NCBI GenBank assembly: GCA_020351875.1
Contig: CP070671.1
Coordinates: 757,325 to 821,324 of the forward strand
From: Chromatiales bacterium
GTDB taxonomy: Bacteria > Pseudomonadota > Gammaproteobacteria > Steroidobacterales > GCA-2729495
Length of the DNA: 64,000 nucleotides
Reading direction: 5' to 3'
The notes beneath the pieces were generated by a model, which saw only the letters and a list, made by a program, of their open reading frames with translations, searched no databases and was not told where the DNA came from. Each line of letters opens with the position of its first letter. Position 1 is the stretch's first letter. Positions 1 to 8,829 of the stretch are shown piece by piece. The translations under genes and the position numbers were made by a program.

Positions 1-555
1 GTGGGGCGGAATATTGGTAGCCATGCCCACCGCGATACCGGAGGAACCGTTAACCAGCAGGTTGGGCACCCGTGTGGGTAACACCTCGGGAATCTGCTCG
101 GTACCGTCGTAGTTGTCGACAAAATCGACTGTTTCCTTGTCCAGGTCCGCCAGCAGGTCATGGGAAATCTTGCGCATGCGGATTTCGGTGTAGCGCATGG
201 CCGCGGCGTTGTCGCCGTCGACCGAGCCGAAATTGCCCTGCCCGTCGACGAGCATGTAGCGCAGCGAAAAATCCTGCGCCATGCGCACGATCGTGTCGTA
301 GACCGCCGTGTCGCCGTGCGGGTGGTACTTACCGATCACATCGCCAACCACCCGGGCGGACTTCTTGTAGGGCTTGTTGTAGTCGTTGCCGAGCTCGCGC
401 ATGGCGTAGAGCACGCGCCGGTGCACCGGTTTCAGGCCGTCGCGGACGTCGGGCAGCGCGCGGCCGACGATTACGCTCATGGCGTAATCGAGGTACGACT
501 GCCGCATCTCGTCTTCGAGATTGACAGGCAATACTTCCTGCGCAACTTCTGCCAT
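1..555 (-). CDS. gyrA: DNA gyrase subunit A, N-terminal part (cut by window edge)
   Basis: Type II topoisomerase subunit that cuts and rejoins DNA while GyrB supplies ATP energy. Only the first 185 residues are in the window. The protein starts [17 protein letters not shown] and contains the winged-helix region with [12 protein letters not shown] and the active-site tyrosine in [11 protein letters not shown]. In E. coli numbering, which fits without gaps here, position 83 of the quinolone-resistance region is Thr and 87 is Asp; Thr83 is the natural residue in several gammaproteobacteria, so it does not by itself mean acquired resistance. ATG start at 555. The gene is divergent from mtaD. Confidence 0.97.
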   Translation of the reverse strand, partial: MAEVAQEVLPVNLEDEMRQSYLDYAMSVIVGRALPDVRDGLKPVHRRVLYAMRELGNDYNKPYKKSARVVGDVIGKYHPHGDTAVYDTIVRMAQDFSLRYMLVDGQGNFGSVDGDNAAAMRYTEIRMRKISHDLLADLDKETVDFVDNYDGTEQIPEVLPTRVPNLLVNGSSGIAVGMATNIPPH

Positions 556-741
556 GGGTGGTCCGGTCGCTTGGCGAATCAGTCAGGGATAGGGTTCAAA
601 GCCGGCGTTGCGACATGCTGCTGGAGCGGGGCGACGCGCGGCCTGGCCGCCTGTTCTTGCGCCTGTTTTGAGGGCCAAAAATAAGCTGGAAATGGTAGCA
701 CACAGGCCGCTTGCGACCTACCTCGAAAACGCCGGCACGCG

Positions 742-769
742 TTGACAGCCCCACCCGTTCAGGCATCAT
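742..769 (+). promoter_or_regulatory. Candidate sigma-70 promoter for mtaD-ubiG-gph-rmuC
   Basis: TTGACA (742-747), 16-base spacer, CATCAT (764-769), about 33 bases before the mtaD start. The -35 is perfect and the -10 is weak. It lies in the 247-base gap between divergent gyrA and mtaD; no convincing gyrA promoter was found on the other strand. Confidence 0.4.
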
Positions 770-802
770 CCCCGTGCCTGTCGCGGCATCCCTCCGAGGC
801 GC

Positions 803-2125
803 ATGGAAGAGGCCGATCTGCTTATCTCACCCCGCTGGGTCATCCCGGTGGAGCCCCACGGCGCCGTGCTGGAAGATCACGCCGTCGCGGTTGCCGATGG
901 GCGAATCACAGCGGTGCTCCCGGCTGCCGAGGCGGCCCGGCGATTTCCGTCAGCTGAGCGCGTCGACCGCCCTGCTCACGTCCTGCTGCCCGGTCTGGTC
1001 AACGCGCACACGCATGCCGCCATGACCCTGTTCCGGGGGCTGGCCGACGACCTGCCGCTGCAGCAGTGGCTGGGCGAGCACATCTGGCCCGCCGAACAAC
1101 GCTGGGCCAGTTCGGAGTTCGTGCGCGATGGCGCGGAACTGGCCTGCGTCGAAATGCTGCGCGGTGGAACCACGTGCCTGAACGACATGTACTTCTTTCC
1201 CGACCAGACCGCCCAGGTGGCCGCGGACACGGGCATCCGGGCCGTGGTGGGCATGATCGTCATCGAGCAGCCGACGCCCTGGGCCGCTACCGTGGACGAG
1301 TATTTCGACAAGGGCCTGGCGGTGCACGACCAGTTTCGCGGCCACCCGCGGATCCAGACCGCCTTTGCCCCCCACGCGCCTTATACGGTTGGCGATGACT
1401 CGCTCCGGCGGTTGCGCAAGCTGGCCGACGAGCTCGACGTGCAGGTTCACATGCACGTGCACGAGACCGCCAACGAAATCAGCACGGCGGTCGCTGCACA
1501 CGGCCGGAGACCCCTCGCGCGGCTGGCGGAGCTTGGGCTGCTGAGCCCGGCGCTCGCGGCCGTGCACATGACGCAACTGACCCCGGATGAAATCACGACG
1601 CTGGCCGATACCGGGGCCAGCGTGGTGCACTGTCCGGAGTCGAACCTGAAACTGGCCAGCGGCCTGTGCCCGGTGGCCGACCTGCAAGCGGCGGGCGTGA
1701 ACGTGGCGCTGGGGACCGACGGTGCGGCTAGCAACAACGATCTCGACATGTTCGGGGAAATGCGCACCGCTGCGCTGCTCGCGAAGAGCGTGGCCGGCGA
1801 CCCGGCCGCGGTGAGTGCGGCCGACGCGCTGGCCATGGCCACCATCAACGGTGCCCGCGCGCTGGGGGTCGCCGCCGACACCGGTTCGCTGGTCCCGGGC
1901 AAGTCCGCTGACATGATCTGTCTCGACCTGGCTCATCCAGCGACCCAGCCGGTCTATCACCCTGTGTCACAAGTGGTGTACGCGGCAACCCGCGACCAGG
2001 TCACCGACGTGTGGGTGGGTGGCCAGGCACTGATCATGCAAGGTGAACTGCAACTCGCTCACGCGGCCGACCTGGAGGCGCGCGCGGAAGGCTGGCGGGA
2101 ACGGGTGGCACGCACCGATGTCTGA
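803..2125 (+). CDS. mtaD: 5-methylthioadenosine / S-adenosylhomocysteine deaminase family amidohydrolase
   Basis: Zinc-type amidohydrolase of the TRZ/ATZ/MtaD family, 440 aa, the usual length. The metal ligands are visible: HxH at residues 69-71 (NAHTH), the HVHET stretch in mid-barrel, and the late TDGAASNN Asp loop. The likely reaction is deamination of methylthioadenosine or S-adenosylhomocysteine to the inosine form, recycling products of SAM-dependent reactions. The direct overlap with the SAM-dependent methylase gene ubiG supports that role, since ubiG produces S-adenosylhomocysteine. Family members also act on other aminopurines, so the exact substrate is inferred. The ATG at 803 puts the N-terminal beta strand in its normal place. 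Confidence 0.88.
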   Translation: MEEADLLISPRWVIPVEPHGAVLEDHAVAVADGRITAVLPAAEAARRFPSAERVDRPAHVLLPGLVNAHTHAAMTLFRGLADDLPLQQWLGEHIWPAEQRWASSEFVRDGAELACVEMLRGGTTCLNDMYFFPDQTAQVAADTGIRAVVGMIVIEQPTPWAATVDEYFDKGLAVHDQFRGHPRIQTAFAPHAPYTVGDDSLRRLRKLADELDVQVHMHVHETANEISTAVAAHGRRPLARLAELGLLSPALAAVHMTQLTPDEITTLADTGASVVHCPESNLKLASGLCPVADLQAAGVNVALGTDGAASNNDLDMFGEMRTAALLAKSVAGDPAAVSAADALAMATINGARALGVAADTGSLVPGKSADMICLDLAHPATQPVYHPVSQVVYAATRDQVTDVWVGGQALIMQGELQLAHAADLEARAEGWRERVARTDV

Positions 2126-2858
2126 GAATTCAACGATGGAAGCCACCAAGGACCCGAACGCCGACGCCGCCGAACTGGCGCACTTTGCCGCGCTCGCCAA
2201 CAAGTGGTGGGACCCGGGTGGCGAGATGCGGGGCCTGCACCAGATCAATCCGCTGCGCCTGGATTACATCGACGCACAGGCGGGCATCGCCGGCAAGACC
2301 TGCCTGGATGTCGGTTGTGGCGGCGGTCTGCTGAGCGAGGGCCTCGCCAGCCGCGGCGCCGGCTCCGTGCTGGGCATCGACCTGGCGGAAGACATGCTGC
2401 GCGTGGCCCGGCTGCATGCCAGTGCGACGACCCTGGACAACCTCGAGTACCGGTTGGTCGACGCCGATACGCTGGCAGCAGAAGCCCCGGGACACTTCGA
2501 CCTGGTCACCTGCCTGGAGGTGCTGGAACACGTCCCGGATCCGGGCGCCCTCGTGCGCGCACTCGGGCAGCTGGTGGCGCCGGGCGGCAACCTGGTGCTG
2601 GCGACGCTGAACCGCACCCCCAAGGCCTTCGCACTGGCGATCGTCGGTGCGGAATATTTCCTGGGCATGGTCCCGAAGGGCACCCACCAGTACGAACGGT
2701 TCATCCGGCCCTCCGAAATGGATGACTGGGCGCGCGAAGCGGGGCTGGAACTGGCGGGGCTGCGCGGCATCGAATATCAGCCGCTGGCCGGTAATTTCCG
2801 CCTGTCCGACGACGTGGCCGTGAACTACCTCGCGCATTTTCGCCGCGGCGAGCACTGA
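2118..2858 (+). CDS. ubiG: Ubiquinone biosynthesis O-methyltransferase
   Basis: SAM-dependent enzyme that performs both O-methylations of the ubiquinone ring. About 246 aa. SAM motif I is LDVGCGGGLLSEGLA, followed by the acidic GIDLAEDML loop and CLEVLEHVPDP. The family-specific HFAALANKWWDPGGEM near the N-terminus and GTHQYERFI are clear. The ATG at 2118 overlaps the mtaD stop by 8 bases, which points to translational coupling; a second Met at 2136 is possible but less attractive. Next to mtaD and gph, as in many gammaproteobacteria. Confidence 0.95.
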   Translation: MSENSTMEATKDPNADAAELAHFAALANKWWDPGGEMRGLHQINPLRLDYIDAQAGIAGKTCLDVGCGGGLLSEGLASRGAGSVLGIDLAEDMLRVARLHASATTLDNLEYRLVDADTLAAEAPGHFDLVTCLEVLEHVPDPGALVRALGQLVAPGGNLVLATLNRTPKAFALAIVGAEYFLGMVPKGTHQYERFIRPSEMDDWAREAGLELAGLRGIEYQPLAGNFRLSDDVAVNYLAHFRRGEH

Positions 2859-2869
2859 CGCTGTCTGCC

Positions 2870-3541
2870 GTGCTGAAAGCGATCTTTTTCGACCTGGACG
2901 GGACCTTACTCGACACGGCGCCGGACATGATCGCGGCGCTGAATGCGCTGCGCGCGGAGCACGAGCTCGCCCCGACTGACTACGGCGCGGCCCGGGCACA
3001 GGTGTCGAACGGCGCCGCCGGTTTGCTGAAACTCGGCTTCGAGCACCTGGACGATGCCGCGCGCGAAGCGCTGCGCTCCCCGTACCTGGACCGATACGCA
3101 AGCAACCTGGCGGTCGGCACCGCCCCGTTCCCCGGCATGCTCGACGTGCTGGACGCGCTGGATGCGGTTGGGCTGCCGTGGGGCGTGGTCACGAACAAGC
3201 CCGCGTTCCTGACCGAGCCATTGCTCGATGCGCTGGACCTGGCGGCACGCTGCGCCGTCACGATCAGCGGTGATACGCTAGCGCGGCGTAAACCCCACCC
3301 GGAACCCCTGCTGCATGCCGCCGGCAGCCTGGGGCTCAGCAGCGCGCAAACCATGTACGTCGGCGACGCGCCCCGGGACATCGAAGCCGGGCGCTCCGCG
3401 GGCATGATCACGGTAGCCGTCACCTACGGTTACCACGGTCCGGAAGAGGATCCCGGGAACTGGGGTGCGGATCACACGGTGGCAACGCCGGGTGAATTGC
3501 TGCAGCTGCCAGGCCTTGGCCGGACCGCAAAGCCGGAGTAA
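2870..3541 (+). CDS. gph: Phosphoglycolate phosphatase (HAD superfamily)
   Basis: HAD-family phosphatase, 223 aa. Motif I FFDLDGTLLDT carries the nucleophile and acid/base aspartates, motif II is VVTNKP, the motif III Lys sits in RRKPHP, and motif IV is YVGDAPRDIEAG. The helical cap between motifs I and II is the size seen in phosphoglycolate phosphatases. It removes 2-phosphoglycolate formed during DNA repair or by Rubisco. GTG start at 2870, 11 bases after ubiG. The stop shares a base with the rmuC start (TAATG). HAD enzymes overlap in specificity, so the substrate rests on neighbourhood and best resemblance. Confidence 0.85.
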   Translation: MLKAIFFDLDGTLLDTAPDMIAALNALRAEHELAPTDYGAARAQVSNGAAGLLKLGFEHLDDAAREALRSPYLDRYASNLAVGTAPFPGMLDVLDALDAVGLPWGVVTNKPAFLTEPLLDALDLAARCAVTISGDTLARRKPHPEPLLHAAGSLGLSSAQTMYVGDAPRDIEAGRSAGMITVAVTYGYHGPEEDPGNWGADHTVATPGELLQLPGLGRTAKPE

Positions 3542-4896
3542 TGCAAATGGAATTGGACTGGCTCAGCAAGCTCGGTGAGTTGGACCCGAACTGGGTCCTT
3601 GGCGGGACCTTCGCAGCGGGCCTGCTGCTCGGCAGTCTCGTGGTGTTCCTGTGCACCCGGCCCGGGCGACGGCGGCTGGAACACGACATTACCGCGCTGA
3701 ACACGCGGCTGCACTCCGACGCGGCCGTGGCGCAGGAACGCCTGGAAGCCCTGGCCCAGGCCGAACAACGACTGGCCGGGGCCTTTGGCCGCCTGGCCAA
3801 CGATGCACTCGCCCAGCACAGCGACAACTTCCTGCGCCTGGCGCGGGAAAGCCTGGGCAAACACCAGGAACGGGCCGATGCCGCGCTGTCAGCAAAAGAG
3901 CACGCCGTGTCCGAACTCATCAAACCCATCCGCGACGCGCTGACCAAGACCCACGAACAGATCGGCGTGATTGAAAAATCCCGCGCGGAATCCTTCGGCA
4001 GCATCACCGCGCAGCTGGAGGCCATGGCCAACAGCCAGGAGAACCTGCGCCAGGAGACGCATCGCCTGGTAAAGGCCCTGCGCCGGCCCGAGGTTCGCGG
4101 CCAGTGGGGCGAGTTCACGCTGCGCCGAATCGTCGAGCTGGCCGGCATGGTGGAACACTGCGACTTTAACGAGCAGGCCCACACCGAAACCGACAGCGGC
4201 GCGATCCGTCCGGACCTGGTCATTCACCTGCCCGATCACGGCCAGGTGGTCGTGGATGTGAAGACCCCGCTGGATGCCTACCTCGAGGCCACGGAGTCGG
4301 AAGATGAAGAGGCCCGGCGCGCGGCCATGCAACGCCACGCGCGCAACGTGGCGAACCGGGTGAAGGAGCTGGCGGCCAAGGCCTACTGGGCGCAGTTCGA
4401 AAACAGCCCCGAGTTCGTGATCCTGTTCATCCCCGGTGAGCAGTTCCTGTCGGCGGCGCTGACCGCGAACCCGGGCCTGCTGGAGGATGCGCTGCGCCAG
4501 CGCGTGATCCTGTCGACGCCCACGAGCCTGATGGCGCTGCTGAAAGCCATCGCCTATGGCTGGCGAAATCTCGCGCTGGCCGAAGGGGCCCAGGAAATTC
4601 GCCGGCTGGCCATTGACCTGTATGACCGGTTGTCGGTGTTCAGCGGCCACCTGATCAAGGTGGGCAAACAACTCGACGGCAGCATGAAAGCCTATAACCA
4701 GGCCGTGGGTTCCATGGAACGCATGGTGTTGCCCGGAGCGCGGAAATTCACCGAGCTGGGCGTGGATCCGAAGAACCCGCTGCCGGAGCTGCCGGAAATC
4801 GAAACGGCGACCCGGCAACCGGGCGACGTCGCGCCGGCTGCTGCGGAAGAGGCGCCGGCCGACGCCGATGCGGATGAGCGCACCAAGCCCCACTGA
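3541..4896 (+). CDS. rmuC: RmuC family DNA recombination protein
   Basis: 451 aa. One membrane segment around residues 20-38 (FAAGLLLGSLVVFL), then a long helical coiled-coil stretch to about residue 160, then the RmuC nuclease-like domain. Family motifs include RRPEVRGQWGEFTLRRIVE, VDVKTPLDAYLEA, and FIPGEQFLSAAL. In E. coli, rmuC mutants show more inversions at short inverted repeats; a restriction-endonuclease-like fold is assigned to the family. The C-terminal tail is an Ala/Glu/Pro-rich extension. Starts on the last base of the gph stop, so it is translationally coupled. Confidence 0.92.
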   Translation: MQMELDWLSKLGELDPNWVLGGTFAAGLLLGSLVVFLCTRPGRRRLEHDITALNTRLHSDAAVAQERLEALAQAEQRLAGAFGRLANDALAQHSDNFLRLARESLGKHQERADAALSAKEHAVSELIKPIRDALTKTHEQIGVIEKSRAESFGSITAQLEAMANSQENLRQETHRLVKALRRPEVRGQWGEFTLRRIVELAGMVEHCDFNEQAHTETDSGAIRPDLVIHLPDHGQVVVDVKTPLDAYLEATESEDEEARRAAMQRHARNVANRVKELAAKAYWAQFENSPEFVILFIPGEQFLSAALTANPGLLEDALRQRVILSTPTSLMALLKAIAYGWRNLALAEGAQEIRRLAIDLYDRLSVFSGHLIKVGKQLDGSMKAYNQAVGSMERMVLPGARKFTELGVDPKNPLPELPEIETATRQPGDVAPAAAEEAPADADADERTKPH

Positions 4897-4914
4897 CAAC
4901 CAACAAAAGACACG

Positions 4915-5676
4915 ATGGACTTCGACCCGCGAACCTACGAGCCGGCCCCGGACCTGCTGAGCGACCGCGTGATACTCGTCACCGGCGCCGGCAGCGGCAT
5001 CGGTCGGGCGGCGGCGCTGGCCTATGCGGCGTACGGGGCCACCCTGATCCTGTCCGGCAGAGTGGTCAGCAAGCTGGAAAGCGCGCACGACGAAATCCTG
5101 GCACAGGGCGACGCCCAACCCAGCATTGCACCGCTGAACCTGGCCCGGGCGGAGGCGAACGACTACTTCGCGTTGCGCGACCAGGTGCAGGCGCAATACG
5201 GGCGGCTGGACGGGCTGCTGCACAACGCCGGCATCCTCGGCATCCGCACGCCGCTGGAACAATACGACATGAATACGTGGGCCGAGGTCATGCATGTGAA
5301 CGTGACCGCGGCCCTGGCCCTGACGCAGGTGCTGATGCCACAGCTGAATGCGTCGGGGGACGCGTCCGTGGTCTTTACCTCGAGCGGTGTCGGCCGCGTG
5401 GGCCGGGCGTACTGGGGTGCTTACGCGGTCTCCAAGTTTGCGACGGAAGGGCTGATGCAGGTGCTCGCCGACGAAACCAGCAGCGCCGGCCGCATCCGCG
5501 TGAACTGCGTGAACCCGGGTTCGACACGCACCGCGATGCGCGCCGATGCCTACCCGGCGGAAGACCCGCTGACCCTGCCCGAGCCGGCCTCGATCATGGC
5601 CGCCTATCTCTACCTGATGGGGCCTGACAGTCGCGGCGTGACGGGCCAGAGTCTCGATGCCCAGATCAAGAAATAA
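4915..5676 (+). CDS. yciK: YciK-type short-chain dehydrogenase/reductase
   Basis: Classical SDR of 253 aa. The cofactor motif VTGAGSGIGRAA is at about residues 22-33, the NAG motif is in HNAGILG, the catalytic Ser is in FTSSGVGR, and the Tyr/Lys pair is in YAVSKFA. Length and the start FDPRTYEPAPDLLSDRVILVTG match the YciK group of gammaproteobacteria, whose physiological substrate is not settled. Last gene of the mtaD-led plus-strand group, 18 bases after rmuC, with a hairpin directly behind it. Confidence 0.87.
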   Translation: MDFDPRTYEPAPDLLSDRVILVTGAGSGIGRAAALAYAAYGATLILSGRVVSKLESAHDEILAQGDAQPSIAPLNLARAEANDYFALRDQVQAQYGRLDGLLHNAGILGIRTPLEQYDMNTWAEVMHVNVTAALALTQVLMPQLNASGDASVVFTSSGVGRVGRAYWGAYAVSKFATEGLMQVLADETSSAGRIRVNCVNPGSTRTAMRADAYPAEDPLTLPEPASIMAAYLYLMGPDSRGVTGQSLDAQIKK

Positions 5677-5696
5677 CTTGTAGTTCTCTCTACAGG
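5677..5696. terminator. Hairpin between convergent yciK and the glycosylase gene
   Basis: Seven-base stem CTTGTAG / CTACAGG (one T-G pair) with loop TTCTCT. It begins at the yciK stop and includes the stop codon of the minus-strand gene. A T-rich stretch follows on the plus side. Probably a two-way terminator, but the stem is short. Confidence 0.42.
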
Positions 5697-6430
5697 CTAT
5701 TGTTTATAAAAGAACAAAAGTCTCCGACACAGCAGTCTTGGCATCGCGCCTGCGGGCCGCAGTGCTGCTGGCCGTGCAACACGATGGCGGCATGCAAAGC
5801 CTGGAATTCCCCCGGGCTCCACGGCAGGTTTGTCTCGACGTGGCGGCGACAACGCGCGTAAGCGCCCGCCCCGGAACCCGCGTCAAACAGGCCCATGCGA
5901 GCCAGCCAGCGGCGCGCGTACTTGTCGGCGATGAAGACCGGGCGGCCGAAACCATAGAGCAGGATCGCATCGGCGGTTTCTTCACCCACCCCGTGCCAGC
6001 TGCGCAACAATGCCCGGAGGTCGTGCGTCGAGTGACGGGCTAATCGTCGCAGGCCGCCGGCCTGCGCGACGCCGGCGGCCAGGTGGGCCAGGCGGGCCGC
6101 CTTGACCGACTGGCAACCCGCGGGACGGATCACTTCGCCGACGTGATCCACCGGTGTTGCGGCCAGTGCCTCGGGCTGCAGCAGGCGCCTGGCCCGCAGG
6201 GCCGCGATGGCGCGGTGCACGTTCACCCAGCGGGTGTTTTGCACCAGCACCGCCCCGACCATGACCTCGAAGCGGGAGCGCGACGGCCACCAGTTGTCTG
6301 TCGGGTAGCGCGCCAGCAGCAAACGGCCCGCCTGGGCCAGCCGTTCAGCTGCGGTTGCTGCGCCGGCGGTTTGCACGTTGTCCGGTGCGTCGAACTCGCC
6401 GCGCGGCCGTGCGCAGCCCGACGGATTCAT
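5690..6430 (-). CDS. Endonuclease III-like HhH-GPD DNA glycosylase (COG2231 type)
   Basis: Base-excision repair glycosylase fold. The helix-hairpin-helix is seen in SWHGVGEETADAILL, followed by the catalytic Asp in VFIADKYARR. The lysine that gives Nth its lyase activity is replaced (GVGEET against GVGRKT), so it should be a glycosylase without the classical Schiff-base step. A four-cysteine Fe-S loop closes the C-terminus with spacing C-x5-C-x2-C-x5-C. The VLVQNTRWVNVHRAI motif resembles the COG2231 / MagIII side of the superfamily. Start uncertain: ATG 6430 overlaps rluB by 86 bases, GTG 6376 by only 32. The lesion it removes is unknown. Confidence 0.8.
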   Translation of the reverse strand: MNPSGCARPRGEFDAPDNVQTAGAATAAERLAQAGRLLLARYPTDNWWPSRSRFEVMVGAVLVQNTRWVNVHRAIAALRARRLLQPEALAATPVDHVGEVIRPAGCQSVKAARLAHLAAGVAQAGGLRRLARHSTHDLRALLRSWHGVGEETADAILLYGFGRPVFIADKYARRWLARMGLFDAGSGAGAYARCRRHVETNLPWSPGEFQALHAAIVLHGQQHCGPQARCQDCCVGDFCSFINNSL

Positions 6431-7139
6431 ACAAGCGCTGCACGAGTGCACCGTGAATGACGCGATGGCGGCCCCGCGGCAAGTCGCGCGGCAGCTCCAC
6501 CGGGCCATAGCGAACCCGGATCAGCCGGCTGACGCGAGTGCCGACCGTCTCCATCAACCGGCGCACGATGCGATTGCGACCTTCTGCCAGCGTCACCCGG
6601 TACCAGCGGTTGTGGCCTTCGCCACCGCCGGACTCGATGCGAGCGACAGCGGCCGACCCGTCTTCGAACTCGACCCCGGTGCGCAGCCGGCGAATCTGTT
6701 CGGTGTCCAGCTCACCCTCGACACGCACAGCGTATTCACGCTCGACACCGGCGCTGGGGTGCATCAGGCGCGCGGCCAGCTCACCGTCGGTGGTGAACAG
6801 GAGCAAACCGCTGGTCTGCAGGTCCAGCCGCCCGACGCTGATCCAGCGCTGGCCCTTCAGCCGCGGCAACGCATCGAACACGGTGGGCCGGCCTTCGGGA
6901 TCACTGCGGCTGCAGATCACACCGGCGGCCTTGTTCATGATCAGGGTCTGTGGCCGATCCGCGGGCTGGCCGGCCACGGGTTGTCCGTCCAGGCAGACGG
7001 TCTCGCCGCCCTCGACCTTGACGCCCAGGGTGGCCACGCGACCATCGACAGTGAGGCGGCCAGCCTCGATCCAGCCTTCGATTTCACGACGCGAACCGAG
7101 ACCGCGCGCGGCAAGCCATTTCTGCAGCCGCTCGGCCAT
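6345..7139 (-). CDS. rluB: 23S rRNA pseudouridine-2605 synthase
   Basis: 264 aa RsuA/RluB/RluE-family pseudouridine synthase. The N-terminal S4 RNA-binding domain (MAERLQKWLAARGLGSRREI) is followed by the catalytic domain with the active Asp in VGRLDLQTSGLLLFTTDG and the distal motif EGRNRIVRRLMETVG. The basic C-terminal tail is typical of RluB rather than RsuA. Modifies helix 93 of 23S rRNA. Lies just behind scpB, a very common arrangement (scpA-scpB-rluB). The downstream glycosylase gene overlaps its 3' end. Confidence 0.93.
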   Translation of the reverse strand: MAERLQKWLAARGLGSRREIEGWIEAGRLTVDGRVATLGVKVEGGETVCLDGQPVAGQPADRPQTLIMNKAAGVICSRSDPEGRPTVFDALPRLKGQRWISVGRLDLQTSGLLLFTTDGELAARLMHPSAGVEREYAVRVEGELDTEQIRRLRTGVEFEDGSAAVARIESGGGEGHNRWYRVTLAEGRNRIVRRLMETVGTRVSRLIRVRYGPVELPRDLPRGRHRVIHGALVQRLYESVGLRTAARRVRRTGQRANRRRSNRS

Positions 7140-7153
7140 CGGGTGCTGCTTTG

Positions 7154-7891
7154 TTAGTGAGTTTTCAGTTGCACGACGTTGGCGGCGATCGGCAGGTCGT
7201 CTTCGAACTCGTCAGCGACCGGCTCGGGGCCGAATTCGCGCACCGTCCCCGCATCTTCAGAGCCAGCTTGTTCTCCTGCAGCGTCGGGTTGGACGCCCTC
7301 GCTCTCGCCCGCCGCCGGCACCTCTTCCTCGCCCGGCAACTCGAGCTGGATTCGCAGTGATTCCAGGTCGGTGAGAGCCGTGAGTTCGGGCAAATCGTCG
7401 AGCTTCTTCAGCCCGAAGTAGTCGAGGAACTCGCGGGTGGTGCCGAACATCGCCGGGCGACCCGGAACATCACGATGGCCCACCTCTCGAATCCACTCGC
7501 GCTCCAGCAGCGTGCGAATGATGTTCGTGGTCACGCTGACACCGCGGATGTCTTCGATCTCGCCGCGAGTGACAGGCTGGCGGTAAGCGATGATGGCCAG
7601 TGTTTCCATCAGCGCCCGGGAATACCGGGGCGGACGCTGCTCCCATAGCTTGGTCAGCCACGGTGCCAGTTCGGCACGCACCTGGGCGCGAAACCCGCTG
7701 GCGACCTCGCGTATCTCGATGGCCCGATCCTCGCAGTCTTCCTGCAGTTGCGTCAGCGCCGCCCGCAATTCCGGCTTGGTGGGCCCACTGCCGTGCGCAG
7801 CGGCGAGATCGCGCAGCTCGTCCAGCGACAGGGGCCTGCCCGCGGCGAGCAGTGCGGCCTCGACCACCTTCGTCAGTTGCTGGTTGTCCAT
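7154..7891 (-). CDS. scpB: Segregation and condensation protein B
   Basis: 245 aa. Two winged-helix domains: the first holds RPLSLDELRDLAAAHG, the second holds the family hallmark ALMETLAIIAYRQPVTRGEIEDIRGV. Also GRPAMFGTTREFLDYFGL. The Asp/Glu-rich tail after residue 185 is typical of proteobacterial ScpB. Works as a dimer with ScpA and SMC. ATG at 7891 is chosen because it begins the usual ScpB N-terminus; the frame is open further upstream but that would run into scpA. Confidence 0.95.
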   Translation of the reverse strand: MDNQQLTKVVEAALLAAGRPLSLDELRDLAAAHGSGPTKPELRAALTQLQEDCEDRAIEIREVASGFRAQVRAELAPWLTKLWEQRPPRYSRALMETLAIIAYRQPVTRGEIEDIRGVSVTTNIIRTLLEREWIREVGHRDVPGRPAMFGTTREFLDYFGLKKLDDLPELTALTDLESLRIQLELPGEEEVPAAGESEGVQPDAAGEQAGSEDAGTVREFGPEPVADEFEDDLPIAANVVQLKTH

Positions 7892-7916
7892 CGGTTGACT
7901 CCTGAGACGCTGAAGC

Positions 7917-8825
7917 TTAGTCGGGGGCTTGCTGTTCGACGGGTTCTTCCGCCGTCGCGGCACGAATGTGGATGGGTGAATAGGACTCGGCCTGGACGAT
8001 TTCGATTGCCCGTTCGCGCAGTAATTCGAGCAGGGCGATGAAGGTGACAGCCACGCCCATGCGTCCTTCCGCCGGGTCGAACAATTTCTGGAACGAGGTG
8101 AACTGACCGCCCTGCAACTCGAGCAGCATTTGCGACATGCGTTCGCGCACGGACAGCGGCTCACGCTGCACATGCCAGTGCGCATTCATCTCTGCGCGCG
8201 CCAGGACATCCTTGAACGCGACCAGCAGTTCTTTCAGTGTGAGGTCCGGCAGCTGCACGACCACCCGCTTGTCTTGGACCTCGGCCACCGCCTGGTAAGT
8301 GTCGCGCTCCAGCCGGTCGAGGCCATTGATATCTTCCGCCGCCTGCTTGAAACGTTCGTATTCCTGCAAACGACGAATCAGCTCCGCACGCGGGTCTTCC
8401 TCGTCTTCGGCCGCGGATTCCGGGCGTGGCAGCAACATGCGGGATTTGATTTCCGCCAGCATCGCGGCCATCAGCAGATACTCGCCCGCCAGCTCCAGCT
8501 GCAACTCTTTCATGAGTTCGATGTACTCGACGTACTGCCGGGTGATCTCGGCAATCGGGATGTCCAGAATATCGAGGTTCTGCCGCCGAATCAGGTACAG
8601 CAGCAGGTCGAGCGGGCCTTCGAAAGCTTCGAGGAAAACCTCGAGCGCATGCGGCGGGATATAGAGATCCTGGGGCAGCTGCGTGACGGGCTCGCCTTCG
8701 ACGACGGCGAACGGCATTTCGCCCTGGGCAGAATTGGCGCCCGCGGCGTCCTCCGACAACAGCGGGTCTTTGTCCGGCGGCGGAACGACGCGCAATCGGG
8801 TCTGGCCTTCCGAACCTTGAGCCAT
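7917..8825 (-). CDS. scpA: Segregation and condensation protein A (kleisin)
   Basis: 302 aa kleisin that bridges the two SMC heads. Family signature AFEGPLDLLLYLIRRQNLDILDIP lies around residues 64-87 and the C-terminal SMC-head-binding winged helix includes FIALLELLRERAIEI. About 60 residues of charged leader precede it, as in many proteobacterial ScpA. ATG 8825 preferred over TTG 8840 because a GGGGG ribosome site lies at good distance. The SMC partner is at 16742-20230. Confidence 0.95.
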   Translation of the reverse strand: MAQGSEGQTRLRVVPPPDKDPLLSEDAAGANSAQGEMPFAVVEGEPVTQLPQDLYIPPHALEVFLEAFEGPLDLLLYLIRRQNLDILDIPIAEITRQYVEYIELMKELQLELAGEYLLMAAMLAEIKSRMLLPRPESAAEDEEDPRAELIRRLQEYERFKQAAEDINGLDRLERDTYQAVAEVQDKRVVVQLPDLTLKELLVAFKDVLARAEMNAHWHVQREPLSVRERMSQMLLELQGGQFTSFQKLFDPAEGRMGVAVTFIALLELLRERAIEIVQAESYSPIHIRAATAEEPVEQQAPD

Positions 8826-8829
8826 GCTT

